Source: Brachycybe producta (Eukaryota > Arthropoda > Diplopoda > Playtdesmida > Andrognathidae). Taken from it: 64,000 bases of DNA. The stretch is taken from positions 1,460,001 to 1,524,000 of the forward strand of contig JAUPFP010000024.1 in the NCBI GenBank assembly GCA_036925085.1, given 5' to 3'. The position numbers were made by a program, and so were the translations under genes. This document shows, in pieces, positions 22,601-34,600 of the stretch. The notes below the pieces were generated by a model that made no database searches, had not been told where the DNA came from, and worked only from the letters and a program-made list of their open reading frames with translations. The first letter of the stretch is position 1, and the number at the start of each line of letters is the position of its first letter.

Positions 22601-25600
22601 TTGACTGCAAAATGAAGTCAGCTTGTGACTGGTTGTGGTATGGCTGGTGTGAACCAGGCCTTATTATTATTACCTTATACCCTGTACACACATGAGTTAA
22701 ATGAATTCAAATTAAATGTGTTTAGGTGTGAATTATACGGAATCCAGTTAAGGACATACGAACCAAATAAAAATTGACTTTATTATTAATATTTTAAAAT
22801 TGAAATACTAAATCAATATTTTAATGTCAATAGTTTAATTAGTTATATTTAAGTATTAACTCAATATTTTCAGATGATTAACTAGTTAAATTGTATTCGA
22901 TATGTTGTTTGTTTGTCCTTAACAGGGCTCTGTAGAACACGTTTAATATTTAGATGCATTATTTCACTTTAAAGTGTATTTTGAGATACTTTAGAGGCTA
23001 TTTTAAAGTTGAATGAAATTTGTTTTTATGAAAATATTTTTCCTTAAACAATTTTTTTTTTTTAAAGATTTCACTTTCATTCAATTTTTTGTTGTTTGAA
23101 TTATCAATTGTGAAAGTTTTCTCTTTTATTCATTTTGTCCAAAAACAGTTTCAGACTCAAATTTCACTCAAAAAGAAAAATCACTTATGGTGGGGAAGTT
23201 GTGGGACTTTTCCATTGTCTTTTCTATTGTCTCTGTCTTATGTTTTTCTTATGTGTTGGTTCTTTTGTGTGGGCGGATGAAATATATATATCTTTATTCC
23301 CCGTTATAGGATAACTTGATAAGACCCACACATACATGAGACAGACACATACTTTTTAGCATTTTGGCGTCAATGGCCGCCGCCGCCTCCTTCAAAGTTT
23401 CCAACCCTGAAATGATTTCATTTTTCGGTTGTTGTAGAATCCGGTCTTAAATATTTATAAAATAAAAAAGGCCATCATTATTTTGAATGCACTTGTTTGA
23501 ATAAGGGGAGAAATGGGGGAGGGATGAAAAGAGGGTTATATAAAAATTATTAATGAATGGGATCGGTACCATGGCACGGAGTGCCACAAAATTCGGTATT
23601 TTTATTTTAGGTTGGCGGCTGCGTGCGTAAGAGGGGAGAGAAATCTCGGAATTAACGTGGTTTTTTTTTTTTGCTTTTTCGGAAGAAAAAAAAACATTTC
23701 AACAGAAAGAAGAGGTGGGTGGACTGTGGCAGAGGGACGGTGGTGAAAGTCCTCCACCGCCGCCACCTTAGAGTTAGAGAGGAGGCGTTTTACCACTTTT
23801 TAAAATAAAAAGCCCTGAAGGTGAATGGATTTATACATTTCTCTCTCTCTCCAGTGACTTTTCTGGGTGTGTTTCATTGAGAAAGAGAGAAATCCCAGCC
23901 AGGGTTTTTCGAACGTTCGAACAACTACTTTTTTTTAGAGACAGATTTACTTCGAAATGTGTGTGTGACGTCACTTGTTAAGAATTTGGACATTCAAATA
24001 AGCATTCTTCACAAAGTGACCTTTTTATTTCATTGAAATTTCATTGAAATCGAACTCTGAAAATGACATTTCACTTTAATAAGGAAAAAGTTTCAGAAAT
24101 TTCTAATAATTTAACAAAAATCACTGGAAAAAACTTAGTTAACTTTTTTTCTCATTATTTCAAATTAAATTAGAGAATAATCAGAATTCGAAACATCTTA
24201 ATTTCAATAAATCTCAGAAGAAATTACAATTTCTTGAAATTAAGCTGTTTCGAATTCTGATTATTCTCTAATTTAGGAACAAAATGAAAAGAAATTTGAA
24301 AAATATCAAACTTATACCTAATTGTACACAACACACGAGTTAAATGAATTCAAATTAAATGTGTTTAGGTGAATTATACGGAATCCAGTTAAGGACATGA
24401 ACACCAAATAAAATTGACTTTATTATTAATATTTTAAATTGAAATACTAAATCAATATTTTAATGTCAATAGTTTATATAATTATATTCAAGTATTAACT
24501 CAATATTTTCAGATTATTAACTGAATAAATTAAATTCGACATATTGTTTGTTTGTCCTTCACAGGGCTCTGTAGAACACGTTTATTATTTAAACTCATTT
24601 AAATTATCAGGTGTGTGTACTAGGTATTAATAATACCTTTCTAGTTTCTAAAACACATTCCAAGTTTCGCTTCATTTTGCACCTGAAAAACAATTATTGA
24701 GAGTTCGAGTTTAATTTACTTGACTTTAATAATTAATTCACTTTTATAAAACAAGCTGAAATGTTTTTTTTATAGGGCTTCCTAAATTCTAATTTCTAAT
24801 TAATGAAGGTCACATGAAGGTGACCCTTTATTGTCCTCTTAAAAGTTTGATAAGAATCGTATCTTACATTTTTTATTAATTGCATTTTAAATAGAAACTA
24901 GAAAGAAAAAAGTGAATTAAATATTGTTCTCACGAGTGAAAGTCTCTTTGCATTTTAGGTCGTTTAACTTTTTATTATTTGTAATAAATGGTTTTTATTA
25001 ATTTGAAAGTAATTATAATTTAGCTATCAATTGGAGAGGAGAAGGGGGGGGGGGGGGTGGGCAATATTTTTATTGAAGAGGATGATAATATTATTACATC
25101 AATTGTTAATATTTTAAATTAATACAAAATGATGAATTTTCTCTTTTTGTCATTTAACTCTTCACTGGTGGCCCGTTTTTCATCACTGTTATTATCATTC
25201 CAATGTTTTATTATTAATAATATAATAATAAGGATGATAGGTGATGACGTCATCTATTTTTATTATTATTATTATTATTATTGGAATTTGTAAAGTTCGA
25301 AAACCCGGAAAAAAACATGAAATAAAATTTAAAAAAAATTTCCGGGTTGGTGGAGGTATATAGGAAAGTGGGGGTGGTGGGTGAATTTCGAAAGGATTTT
25401 TGCAGGATTGTGTAAAAGGGGTGAATTGGGTGGGGGGGGGGGGGGTTATGTCAGGGTGAAATAGGGGGTTTTGGAGGTAGGTAGGTGGCCCAGGTGGGTA
25501 ATAGTAGTGGTGAAGTCAAGTGAATCGCGGATTTATTTATTTCGTGTGACTGATGAATGTGTTTAATAGGTTGAGAGGTTAAAAGGAATTCTATAAACAA

Positions 25601-28600
25601 CCTATTTTGGTTTATTGTTATTATTATTATTATAGACGGAAATTTACATTTAAATAAATTAAAATAAAAAGAGGATCGTGGAGATTCATCATACAACCAA
25701 CCACACACACAAGTTACGTCGAATTATCAGACCGTTTTCGTTTCGGAACAATTTCTATTTGGTTTATTTGTTTTTATTATGTATCCGTACAAAAAGAGGA
25801 AACTAATGGAAATTTAAATGAACCCTATGATTAGCTGTGAGGATTGCATGTATTATTATACATTCTTTATAATGATTGCTAACTGCGAGATAGTCTAAGC
25901 TAAAGCTGGAACTCATCAATTTTTGATAGGAAATGACTTGTAAACAAAATTGTGTTTTTAGCTCTTAAATTATCTTACTGTTCCACTACAAAAATTAACT
26001 GTGAGTTAAAACGAATATGGTTACATTAACCATGGTTAACTTAACTGCACTGTCATAATGTGGTGAGCCACATTATTAAATGGTTAAATACGTCACTTCC
26101 TGTGTTTAAACAAATTTAGCCTACAAACAACATGGCGGATAGTGAGGCCACTCTATTTATAACTTACTTGAGTGAAATTTTCAAAGTTTCATAAAATACA
26201 CAATTGTTTAACAGGAAGTGACACAATAATTTAAACACAGTTAAGTCTCTTGAATGGAGTATGCAGTTAACTATAACCTTGGTTATGTAACTGCAGTTAA
26301 TTTTTTGCTGTGGAAACGAAGTATTAGCAGTCATTAAGAATGAAGCCCCAGTGGTCTAATTACAGAAGAAGTTATAAAATTGTGACAGTCATGTTATTTT
26401 AACAGGTAGTTAGAAATAGGTGAAAACTTCAGTTGGCTCCGCCCTTGTTATGGCGACTGGCAACTTATAATTGGCTGGTTATGAAGTCTTACGTCACATG
26501 ATCCGTCCTTTTCAACGTCAGATTTCATAACCAGCCAATTAGAAGTTGTCAGTCATAACAAGGGCGGAGCCAACTGAAGTTTTCACCTATTTCTAATTGC
26601 CTGTGTTAATTTATGATTGCAATATTATGGTGTTCATGGCAGTCAGTCACAAGACACTATTTGTCGTAATATTTTGTAATTTGCTTTTGAAACTGTTGCA
26701 AAGTTATGAGCTAGATATGACAATTTACTATCACATGGCAATCTTATTGCTGTTTTGTAATGATACCCCAACTTAGTGCGACGTAAGTGAGCCCAAACGG
26801 AATAGTGAATTGTCATCGTGAAAACAAGACTATAAACGCGGCATTAATAATAAATATCTGGCAACATTGTTTTTTGTTTATTGTTTTAATTATTCAGATT
26901 AGCAATTTAACATAGAATAATTGGGGAGAGGGGGGGGGGGGGGTCTTATTTTATTTATGTGTTATTTCTAGACTTCTCTGGCTACTTGGTTCGTAGTCGT
27001 TTTTTGGCGGTTGTTATTGTTGGAAATTGTGGGAACTTTTAATAATCGATATAATTTATTATTGTAACTCCTTTTGCGTGTTTGACAAAATTCGTAATTG
27101 TCCACTTATTTTTGGTTTGTTTTGGCTGGTTTTAGTTTCACCTTCAGAAATACCATCCCTCCTCCTCCCCCCCATTTCTTCCTTTCCTGCTGAATAAAAT
27201 ATTGAAAATAACAAGATAAGTCTATGAAATTCCCAATTGAGCCAGTACCTAGCTATTCTTGTGACACACAAGGACAGGCATTTAGAAATCGGGATGAACA
27301 GAAGTTGGCTCCGCCTTTATTATGACGACCGGCAACTTCTAATTGGTTGGTTATGTAGTCTGACGTCACTTGCTCCGTCCGCTCTTTTCAACGTCGAACC
27401 ACACAATAAACCAATTAGAAGTTGCCGTTCGTTATAAAAAGGGCGGAGCCAACTTGTGTTCGTTCCGATTTCTAAATGCCTGGTGACACAAGGTTCCTTA
27501 CTAATTTCAGCCAGAATTTGGTTCGTTGGTTGGTGTAGGAAGTGAGGGAGCCACTCTGCCTTCATGACAGTTACCCAACTTAATCTCTTAATATTTACTG
27601 TATTTTCAAACCACTCTTCTTTTTTTTTTATTAATAAAATCAACCTTTTATTAGATAATTACACAAATATCATAAATGGTTGTGTGATTAATTTTTAATT
27701 TATTCATGAGTCATGTTTTGTGTCAGAAGAAGAAAAAAAAAAAAAACTGAACGAAAATAAGAGATAAAAGTGACCGGAAGTTACGAAATCATAAGACATG
27801 TTTTCGTGATTAATCGAGAATTGGTAGAGGAGGGTTTTTTGATTAATATTTCAAAATATACAGTATATCTGACTTAAGATGATTTGTGTCCACTGTCTAC
27901 CCCTCCTCCCCCTCCTCCCCCCTCTGAAAATAATATAAAAAAAAGAAGCAAAATTTGAAACATGTTGAATTTTTTTTTGTCGATAGTAACCTGAATTACT
28001 TTTTTTGTTGTTTAGAAACTTTAGACAACAAAAGATAAAAAGGACGAGTTTCGATGTTTTCTTGTATTGAACACCAAACAATGCGTTCGACTTTAACTTT
28101 ACCTAAATTCCTATAAAACCTGTTCTATATATTTTTTTTTCTTCTTCTTCTCTATTTTATCTTTTATCTTATTTGTTTCTGTTAGCCAAGAATTGGGGGG
28201 TCATCATTCAGGTTTTGACCTAAATTAATCCATGTATTGAGTTGAGATATAATATATTAGTCTATTATAACCCTGACCATTAGAATGAAAAATGTGCTCT
28301 AAATGTGTGTTGGTGGTAACCACCTTCAAGTTTGTCTTTTAATTCGATCTTGTTTCTTGGGTGGCGCTGATCAAGCGCCAAATTGAATAAGCGCCAAATT
28401 GAACAAACGCCAATCTGAAGAAACGCCAAACTGAATAAAAGCCAAATGGAACAAACGCCAAACTGAATAAAAGCCAAATGGAACAAACGCCAAACTGAAT
28501 AAAAGCCAAATGGAACAAACGCCAAACTGAATAAGCGCCAAATGGAACAAACGCCAAACTGAATAAGCGCCAAATGGAACAAACGCCAAACTGAACAAGC

Positions 28601-31600
28601 GCCAAAATGTGATAAACACATTGTTAGGTTAGGTTTGGTTTGGTTAGGTTAGGATTGGTTAGGTTAGGTTAGCATGTTCTGTTTGTAAATCTGCACAGCC
28701 TGACGTCTATAAAAGCTCACAATATTTGGACCATCAGAATTTACAAAAAACCTGAATAACCGCCAAACTGAATAAACGCCAAATGGAACAAACGCCAAAC
28801 TGAATAAGCGCCAAATGGAACAAACGCCAAACTGAATAAGCGCCAAATGGAACAAACGCCAAACTGAATAAGCGCCAAATGGAACAAACGCCAAACTGAA
28901 TAAGCGCCAAATAGAAGAAACGCCAAACTGAATAAAAGCCAAAAATTTGGCGGTTATTCAGTTTGGCGTTTGTTCAATTTGGCGCTTATTCAGTCGCCCC
29001 GTTTCTTGAGTTCAACCAACAAGTATTAAGAAAATCTCGGGGCTTAAAAAAACTGTTTTTGTTTTAAATAATAATTAATTGATTAATTGCTACAAAAGAG
29101 CAAATTAAATTATATTAAATATCGTTAAGGTTAGTTGAATGAAATGAATTCGGTTTATTCGTCATTTGTAAAATTCACTCTTTTAAAGAAAGGAAGGAAA
29201 TTATTATTAGGAGAAGAAATTTCGTGTAAAACATCATCACTTCACTATTTCACACAATTATTTTTAGGTGCAGTTTTGAACTTTTTTTTTTATCGGTTAT
29301 AGAAAAATCACACATTATTAAAAGTATTTTCTATGAAAACATACAGAATGTGTATCTTAGTTAAATTATCAGTTTGGCGCGGCATCTTTAATACAAAGAG
29401 AAAAAACTTCTCATGATATGGAATTTATTTGAGAATGAAATAAAACAAACTAAGTGTGAGAATGTTTAGAAAGGAATATTTTAAATTTTTTTTTTTAAAA
29501 AAAAGATTGTCAAAAGGGATGAAAATATAAAAAAATATTGATTAAATTTCGTGTTAAATACAAGTATAAACAATAATTAAAAACAACATGTTAGAAAATA
29601 GAAATTATTTATAGTTAAATGTTAGGAAAGTTTAAAATAAACTTTTCGAAAAATGTTGTTGGTCGAAATGTGTTACAAGCCATGTTTGAACTTTTTGAAA
29701 AAGTTTAATGAAATACTTTTATTAAAGATATAATTGGAAATTAATTTCATAGTTATTAATTATTAATTTTTCTAGTTTCTAGGATGCTCGCCAGTTTTAT
29801 TTGTTTCATATTTTAGAAACAAAATGAAAAGGAACTTGAAATTGTTCTAGAAACTAGAAGAGTAGTTCAATCACTTCTGGTAGGATAATGTATCATTTAT
29901 CTTTTTATAATTATAAGTTTGAATTGAACGAACAATGTTTTCAAATTTATGTCTATAAAAAGTTTATTTTGAAAGATATCTATCTACATGAAAATATTAT
30001 TAAGTTAATTCAGCTGGCTGTTCTAGTTTCTAATAGTTTCAATTTCTCTTTAGTTGTTATTCCCTAAACACAGAATAAGCACAAGAAAAGAGTCCGAAAA
30101 TCAGGCTAATTGTAAAGTATATAAGAAATAAAGTTCTTATTAATAATTTTTACGTTTTAACAAACTAGAACAAGTCTTTTTTTTTGTTTAAAAAAAGTTA
30201 AGAGTTCGTTTTAAACGAATAATTAAATTCAGATAGATGGCATTTTTCATTTTAAAATGAAAAAAAAGATAAAAGAAGTTTTGTTTGCAATCGAGTAGAA
30301 CAAAACTATATTCGGCTTAGAAAAGAAAAATGGCCGAAAAAAAGTTATTATTTTTATTACGAAGCAATCTTACTTTGAAAAAAAAAACATAATTGAATTG
30401 TGGAGTGAATTTTGCACCAATTAACGGGTCGGTGGATAGTTAAAGGAGGAACGAGGGGTGTAATTAGTCTTGAAGTGTAAATAATTGCTCTGTTTGTGAT
30501 CTTAATTAATATACCAAAAAAAAAGGGCCAAGGTTTGGGTCGAATTTGTGTGTTTAAAATAAATAATTAAACACAAAACACAAAAAAAAAACTCCGTTCT
30601 GAATGATTAAAGCAGCTCGGTTTACGAATGGGGAGGACACGATGTGTAAAATATGGCCAAAGTTTGCACAAAACGCATAATCATGTTTCGAACACGTTTT
30701 CGGAAAATATGTGCAAATAATCAGTTTAATCCTAAATAAAATATGCGCAAATTGCAACATTTTTTTGGAAATTTAAATCAAAAGTTTAAAAAAAATATGC
30801 ATTTTTCTAAAAAAAAAAAAAAGTTTGCAAATTTTTTAATTTTGATTTGCATAAAAATTTTGGTTTTAATAATAAGTAAAAAAAAAAAATTCCAAAATTC
30901 AGATATTTTAAAGTTTTAAACAAAAAAAAAGATGAAATTGATTTTGAAATATTAGAATGAAATTCGATCTCAAGAATTAAAAATGGAAAAGGTGTGTTTA
31001 TTGATTGGTGTTTTTCTTAAAGGATTTATTTTTCTTCTCGGTTTCAATTTTTGACACAAAATTCTTAAACAAAAAAAAGAACAATGACAACAAACAAAAG
31101 GGTTCACAATTATAAATTCAATAATCAATCACAGAAATAGAAACTTTAAAAAAAAATTCATTTAAGTGTCTGGACTTTTTTTTATATTGAAGTTGAATTT
31201 AATATAATTGTGTTTGGAGGGTGGTGATTGCCGGAAAAAATGGTGTTGTTTTCAGGTTAAAAGGGCGGGTTTGGGTGTATTTAATTTCGAATCCTACAAT
31301 ACACAAATATCGAGTTTTAAATGAATTGGATGAAGTTTCTGGTTTCCATAATGGAGTTCAATCAATAGGTTAATTTATTTCACTTTTGTGGTCCCTTGTC
31401 CCACAAGAGAGACAGGCAGTTAGAAATAGGTGAAAACTTTAGTTGGCTCCGCCCTTGTTATGACGACTGGCAACTTCTAATTAGCTGGTTATGAAGTCTG
31501 ACGTCACATGCTACTCCCTTTTCAACGTCAGACTACATAACCAGCCAATTAGAAGTTGCCAGTCATCATAACAAGGGCGGAGCCGACTGAAGTTTTCACC

Positions 31601-34600
31601 TAATTCTAACTGCCTGTCAAGAGAGAGAGAGAGGGAGGGAGGGTCAGTCAGTACCAATGGCCGAAAAACCTCATCAAATAAACTTCAACTTGAACTCTCT
31701 TGTATCTTTTCAAAGGTGTGGGTGGGTGTGCGGGAAGAGAACCGTTTAACACGAAATATAATTAATTTCGGTAGTTTTTTTTTAGAATAAGCATACAAAT
31801 TCTTTTAACGCGAAATTTGTTTAAAGTAGTTTTTAAAACTGTAAACGCTTCTCAGAAGTGCAACATGAAGAAAATCTTGAAGGTATTTTAGAAACTAGAA
31901 GAGTAGCTCAACCACTTAATTGTATTTTCATTTTAAATATCTTTTAAAATAAACTTTATGTCAGTTTAAAAATGAATCAACTTTAAAAGCAGATGATTTT
32001 TTTAAAAGAAAATTGTGTCTATAAAAAAAAGTTTATTTTAAAAGATATCATATTTTAACGATTGAGCTATTCTAGTTTCTAAAACCCATTCAAGTTGCTC
32101 CTGAAAGACAAGAATATTCATAGCCCAATAACAGACCGGAAGAAAATATTTCGGTTCCTTCCATTTCGTGTTAAAAAAAAGTGTATTTATATGACAGGCA
32201 TTTAGAAATCGGGACGAACTTCAGTTAGCTCCGCCCTTTTTATGACGACCGGCAACTTCTAATTGGTTGGTTATGTAGTCTGACGTCACACGCAAAGTCG
32301 AACCACACAACAAACCAATTAGAAGTTGCCGGTCGTCATAAAAAGGACGGAGCCAACTGAAGTTCGTCCCGATTTCTAAATGCCTGTATTTATATGTGGG
32401 CCTACCCACAAAAATGTGTGAGCTATTCAATTATAAAAAGCTTTTTTTTGGAAGATTTGTTTTTCTTAATTGTCTCTCTTGACATGATTTTGTGACCAAT
32501 TTAGGTCGAACAAGTACAAACAATATAAAGGAGCACCTCAAGTATTGGCTTTTTGTTGGTAGTTTTTTTGGGGGCGGTTTCTGTTTGGTTCGGTTATCGG
32601 GTTATTGCGTCATTCCCCCCCCCCCCTCCTTTTAAATTTGCATATTATTGAAAAAGGTGGAGAAAAAAAAGTTCTTGAAAAAAATAAACAATCTTGGGCG
32701 TCCACTTTTCAACAAAAAAAAAGTGACCGTCAAATTAAATGAACGAAGGAGAGAAGAAGAAACCCCCCCCCCCCCCCCCCCCCCCTTATTTCGAATGTGT
32801 CCACCCACAAACCCCTTAGTACCTTACCCCTTACCACGTGTTTTGTGGTTTATTGGTGGCGATAACATCTGTCCTTCTTGGAGCTGTCTGTTGTTGTTGT
32901 TCCACATTTTCAAAGAATGTGTCATATATGTCCTGTCACACTAGAAGAATGTCCACAAATATGGACTTCATCAAAGGAACTAAATGCCTTTGGTAAAACT
33001 TTTAAAGTGGGGTTTTTTTTTTGCAAAGTAGAAAAGTAACTGGAATCAATCATTTCAGGCTTCTTACTTAGGTTTATTTTTTTAAATAAGCTTTTTTATG
33101 GCGGTTTTTATGAACAGCTGTTTTTCAAACTGTGTGATTGTTCTGATTTTTCAGAATATGCTTAGCAACTAAAAAAGTATTAGATACTAGAATGGTAGCT
33201 GTTTAGTATTTGCATGTTGATATCTTTCAAATTGAGCTTTTTTTATGTATAGTCTGTTTAAATGTTGGTTACTTTTCAAACTAACATAAAAAGCTTATTT
33301 TATAAAATATAGCAAACATGAAAATACCTTTTACTTTGCCTTAAGTGATTGCCAGCTACCCTTCTAGTTTCTAACATATTTTTAAGTTTCTTTTAATTTT
33401 TATCCTCTTAAGACAGAATAAGCATATTTTAAACTTTTAAAAAATACCCTAATTTAATTCGGTTATAGCCTACACACACCTGAGAATTTAAATGCATTTA
33501 AATAATAAATGTGTTCTACAGAGCCCTGTGAAGGACAAACAAACAATATGTCGTCGAATTCAATTTATTCAGTTAATAATCTGAAAATATTGAGTTAATA
33601 CTTAAATATAAATAATGACAAAATATTGATTTAGTATTTCAATTTAAAATATTAATAATAAAGTCAATTTTTATTTGGTTTGGTTCATGTCCTTAACTGG
33701 ATTCCGTATAATGAAAATATTCCGAAATGAAATATATCCGAAATGAAAAATTCCGAATGAAAATATTCCGCAACATGAGTTAAATTAATCCAAATTAAAT
33801 GTGGTCACATTTAATTTGGATTAATTTAACTCATGTGTGAGTTCAAGTTTTTAAAACTCTTTTCAAAACCCTTTCAATGACCTGAACTGTCATTATAAGT
33901 GTATAACTAGAGTTTATAATCCATTGTTATCATTCATTTGCATATTTTGCAATGGCTACTTTTCAGAATGTTTCAACTAATATTATTATTTATATAATTT
34001 TTTTAAAAAAATTAGGTTGGAAGTCCTAGTAGAACGTCGCTAGTGAACGAGACGAGTTCAACAACAACAACAGATGGCGGCTGCGGTGGATCTACCAACA
34101 ATAACCATGCTTCTTCGTCCAGTCTAATGGAATCTGAGGACATGGACGGAAGAGACAATCCAGCGTTTGAAACGGACGATCCTGGAGGAAGTCTAGGAAA
34201 GAAGAAGCAGCAGAACGGCAAGAGTCCGTCTGTTGTTAATAACGGACGAAATGACGGAGACGTCGAGATGGTTCCTCTCAATCCGAACGTAGCATCGCAA
34301 CAGAATAATAGCAACGGGAACGGAACCACCGCCACAACGACGACGACGACCACCACCACAAATAAGGATCAGAAAGTGGCATTGGACACAATGTACAGTG
34401 ATTACTTTCGACCGGTCAACACACGAAGGAAGTTACTAAGGTAATTTATAAAAAAAGTATATATTAAGCAAGACCACTAATCTTCATTACTTGTTTTTTG
34501 AGAGTTTTAACCTTTAGGTGTAAAGTAAGGTAAGGTTCTCTTCACTGGGTGGTTGTATTGCACCCAATAATTGTCGCAACTTTTCAGGGTTGTCGAAGTT

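Larger units (their letters stand above)
16719..34015 (+). other. 17.3-kb intron 1 of the type II membrane protein gene
   Basis: No protein-coding gene is supported on either strand. The interval is mostly transposon debris: six family A relatives, several family B and five intact or partial family C copies, two foldback elements with target duplications (19507-19937 and 28360-29000), MITEs E and F, a near-perfect hairpin (24166-24275) and many homopolymer and trinucleotide tracts. TGACGTCA occurs at 17020, 18545, 23966 and 25245 outside recognised elements. If exon 1 is misassigned, part of this interval would be intergenic. Confidence 0.6.

Noticed and set aside
28280-28942. Several minus-strand frames with repeating FGVCSIWRLFSLAF
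   Set aside because: All three phases stay open because the 16-bp repeat units lack stops; this is minisatellite, not a protein family.
28376-28945. Regularly spaced repeats considered as a CRISPR-like array
   Set aside because: Units are contiguous 16-mers without unique spacers, inside a eukaryotic transposon with an 8-bp target duplication.
34012-34359. 115-codon minus frame opposite exon 2 of the type II protein, and similar frames at 41898-43439
   Set aside because: These are shadows of the plus-strand coding exons, whose splice phases and codon pattern are consistent.
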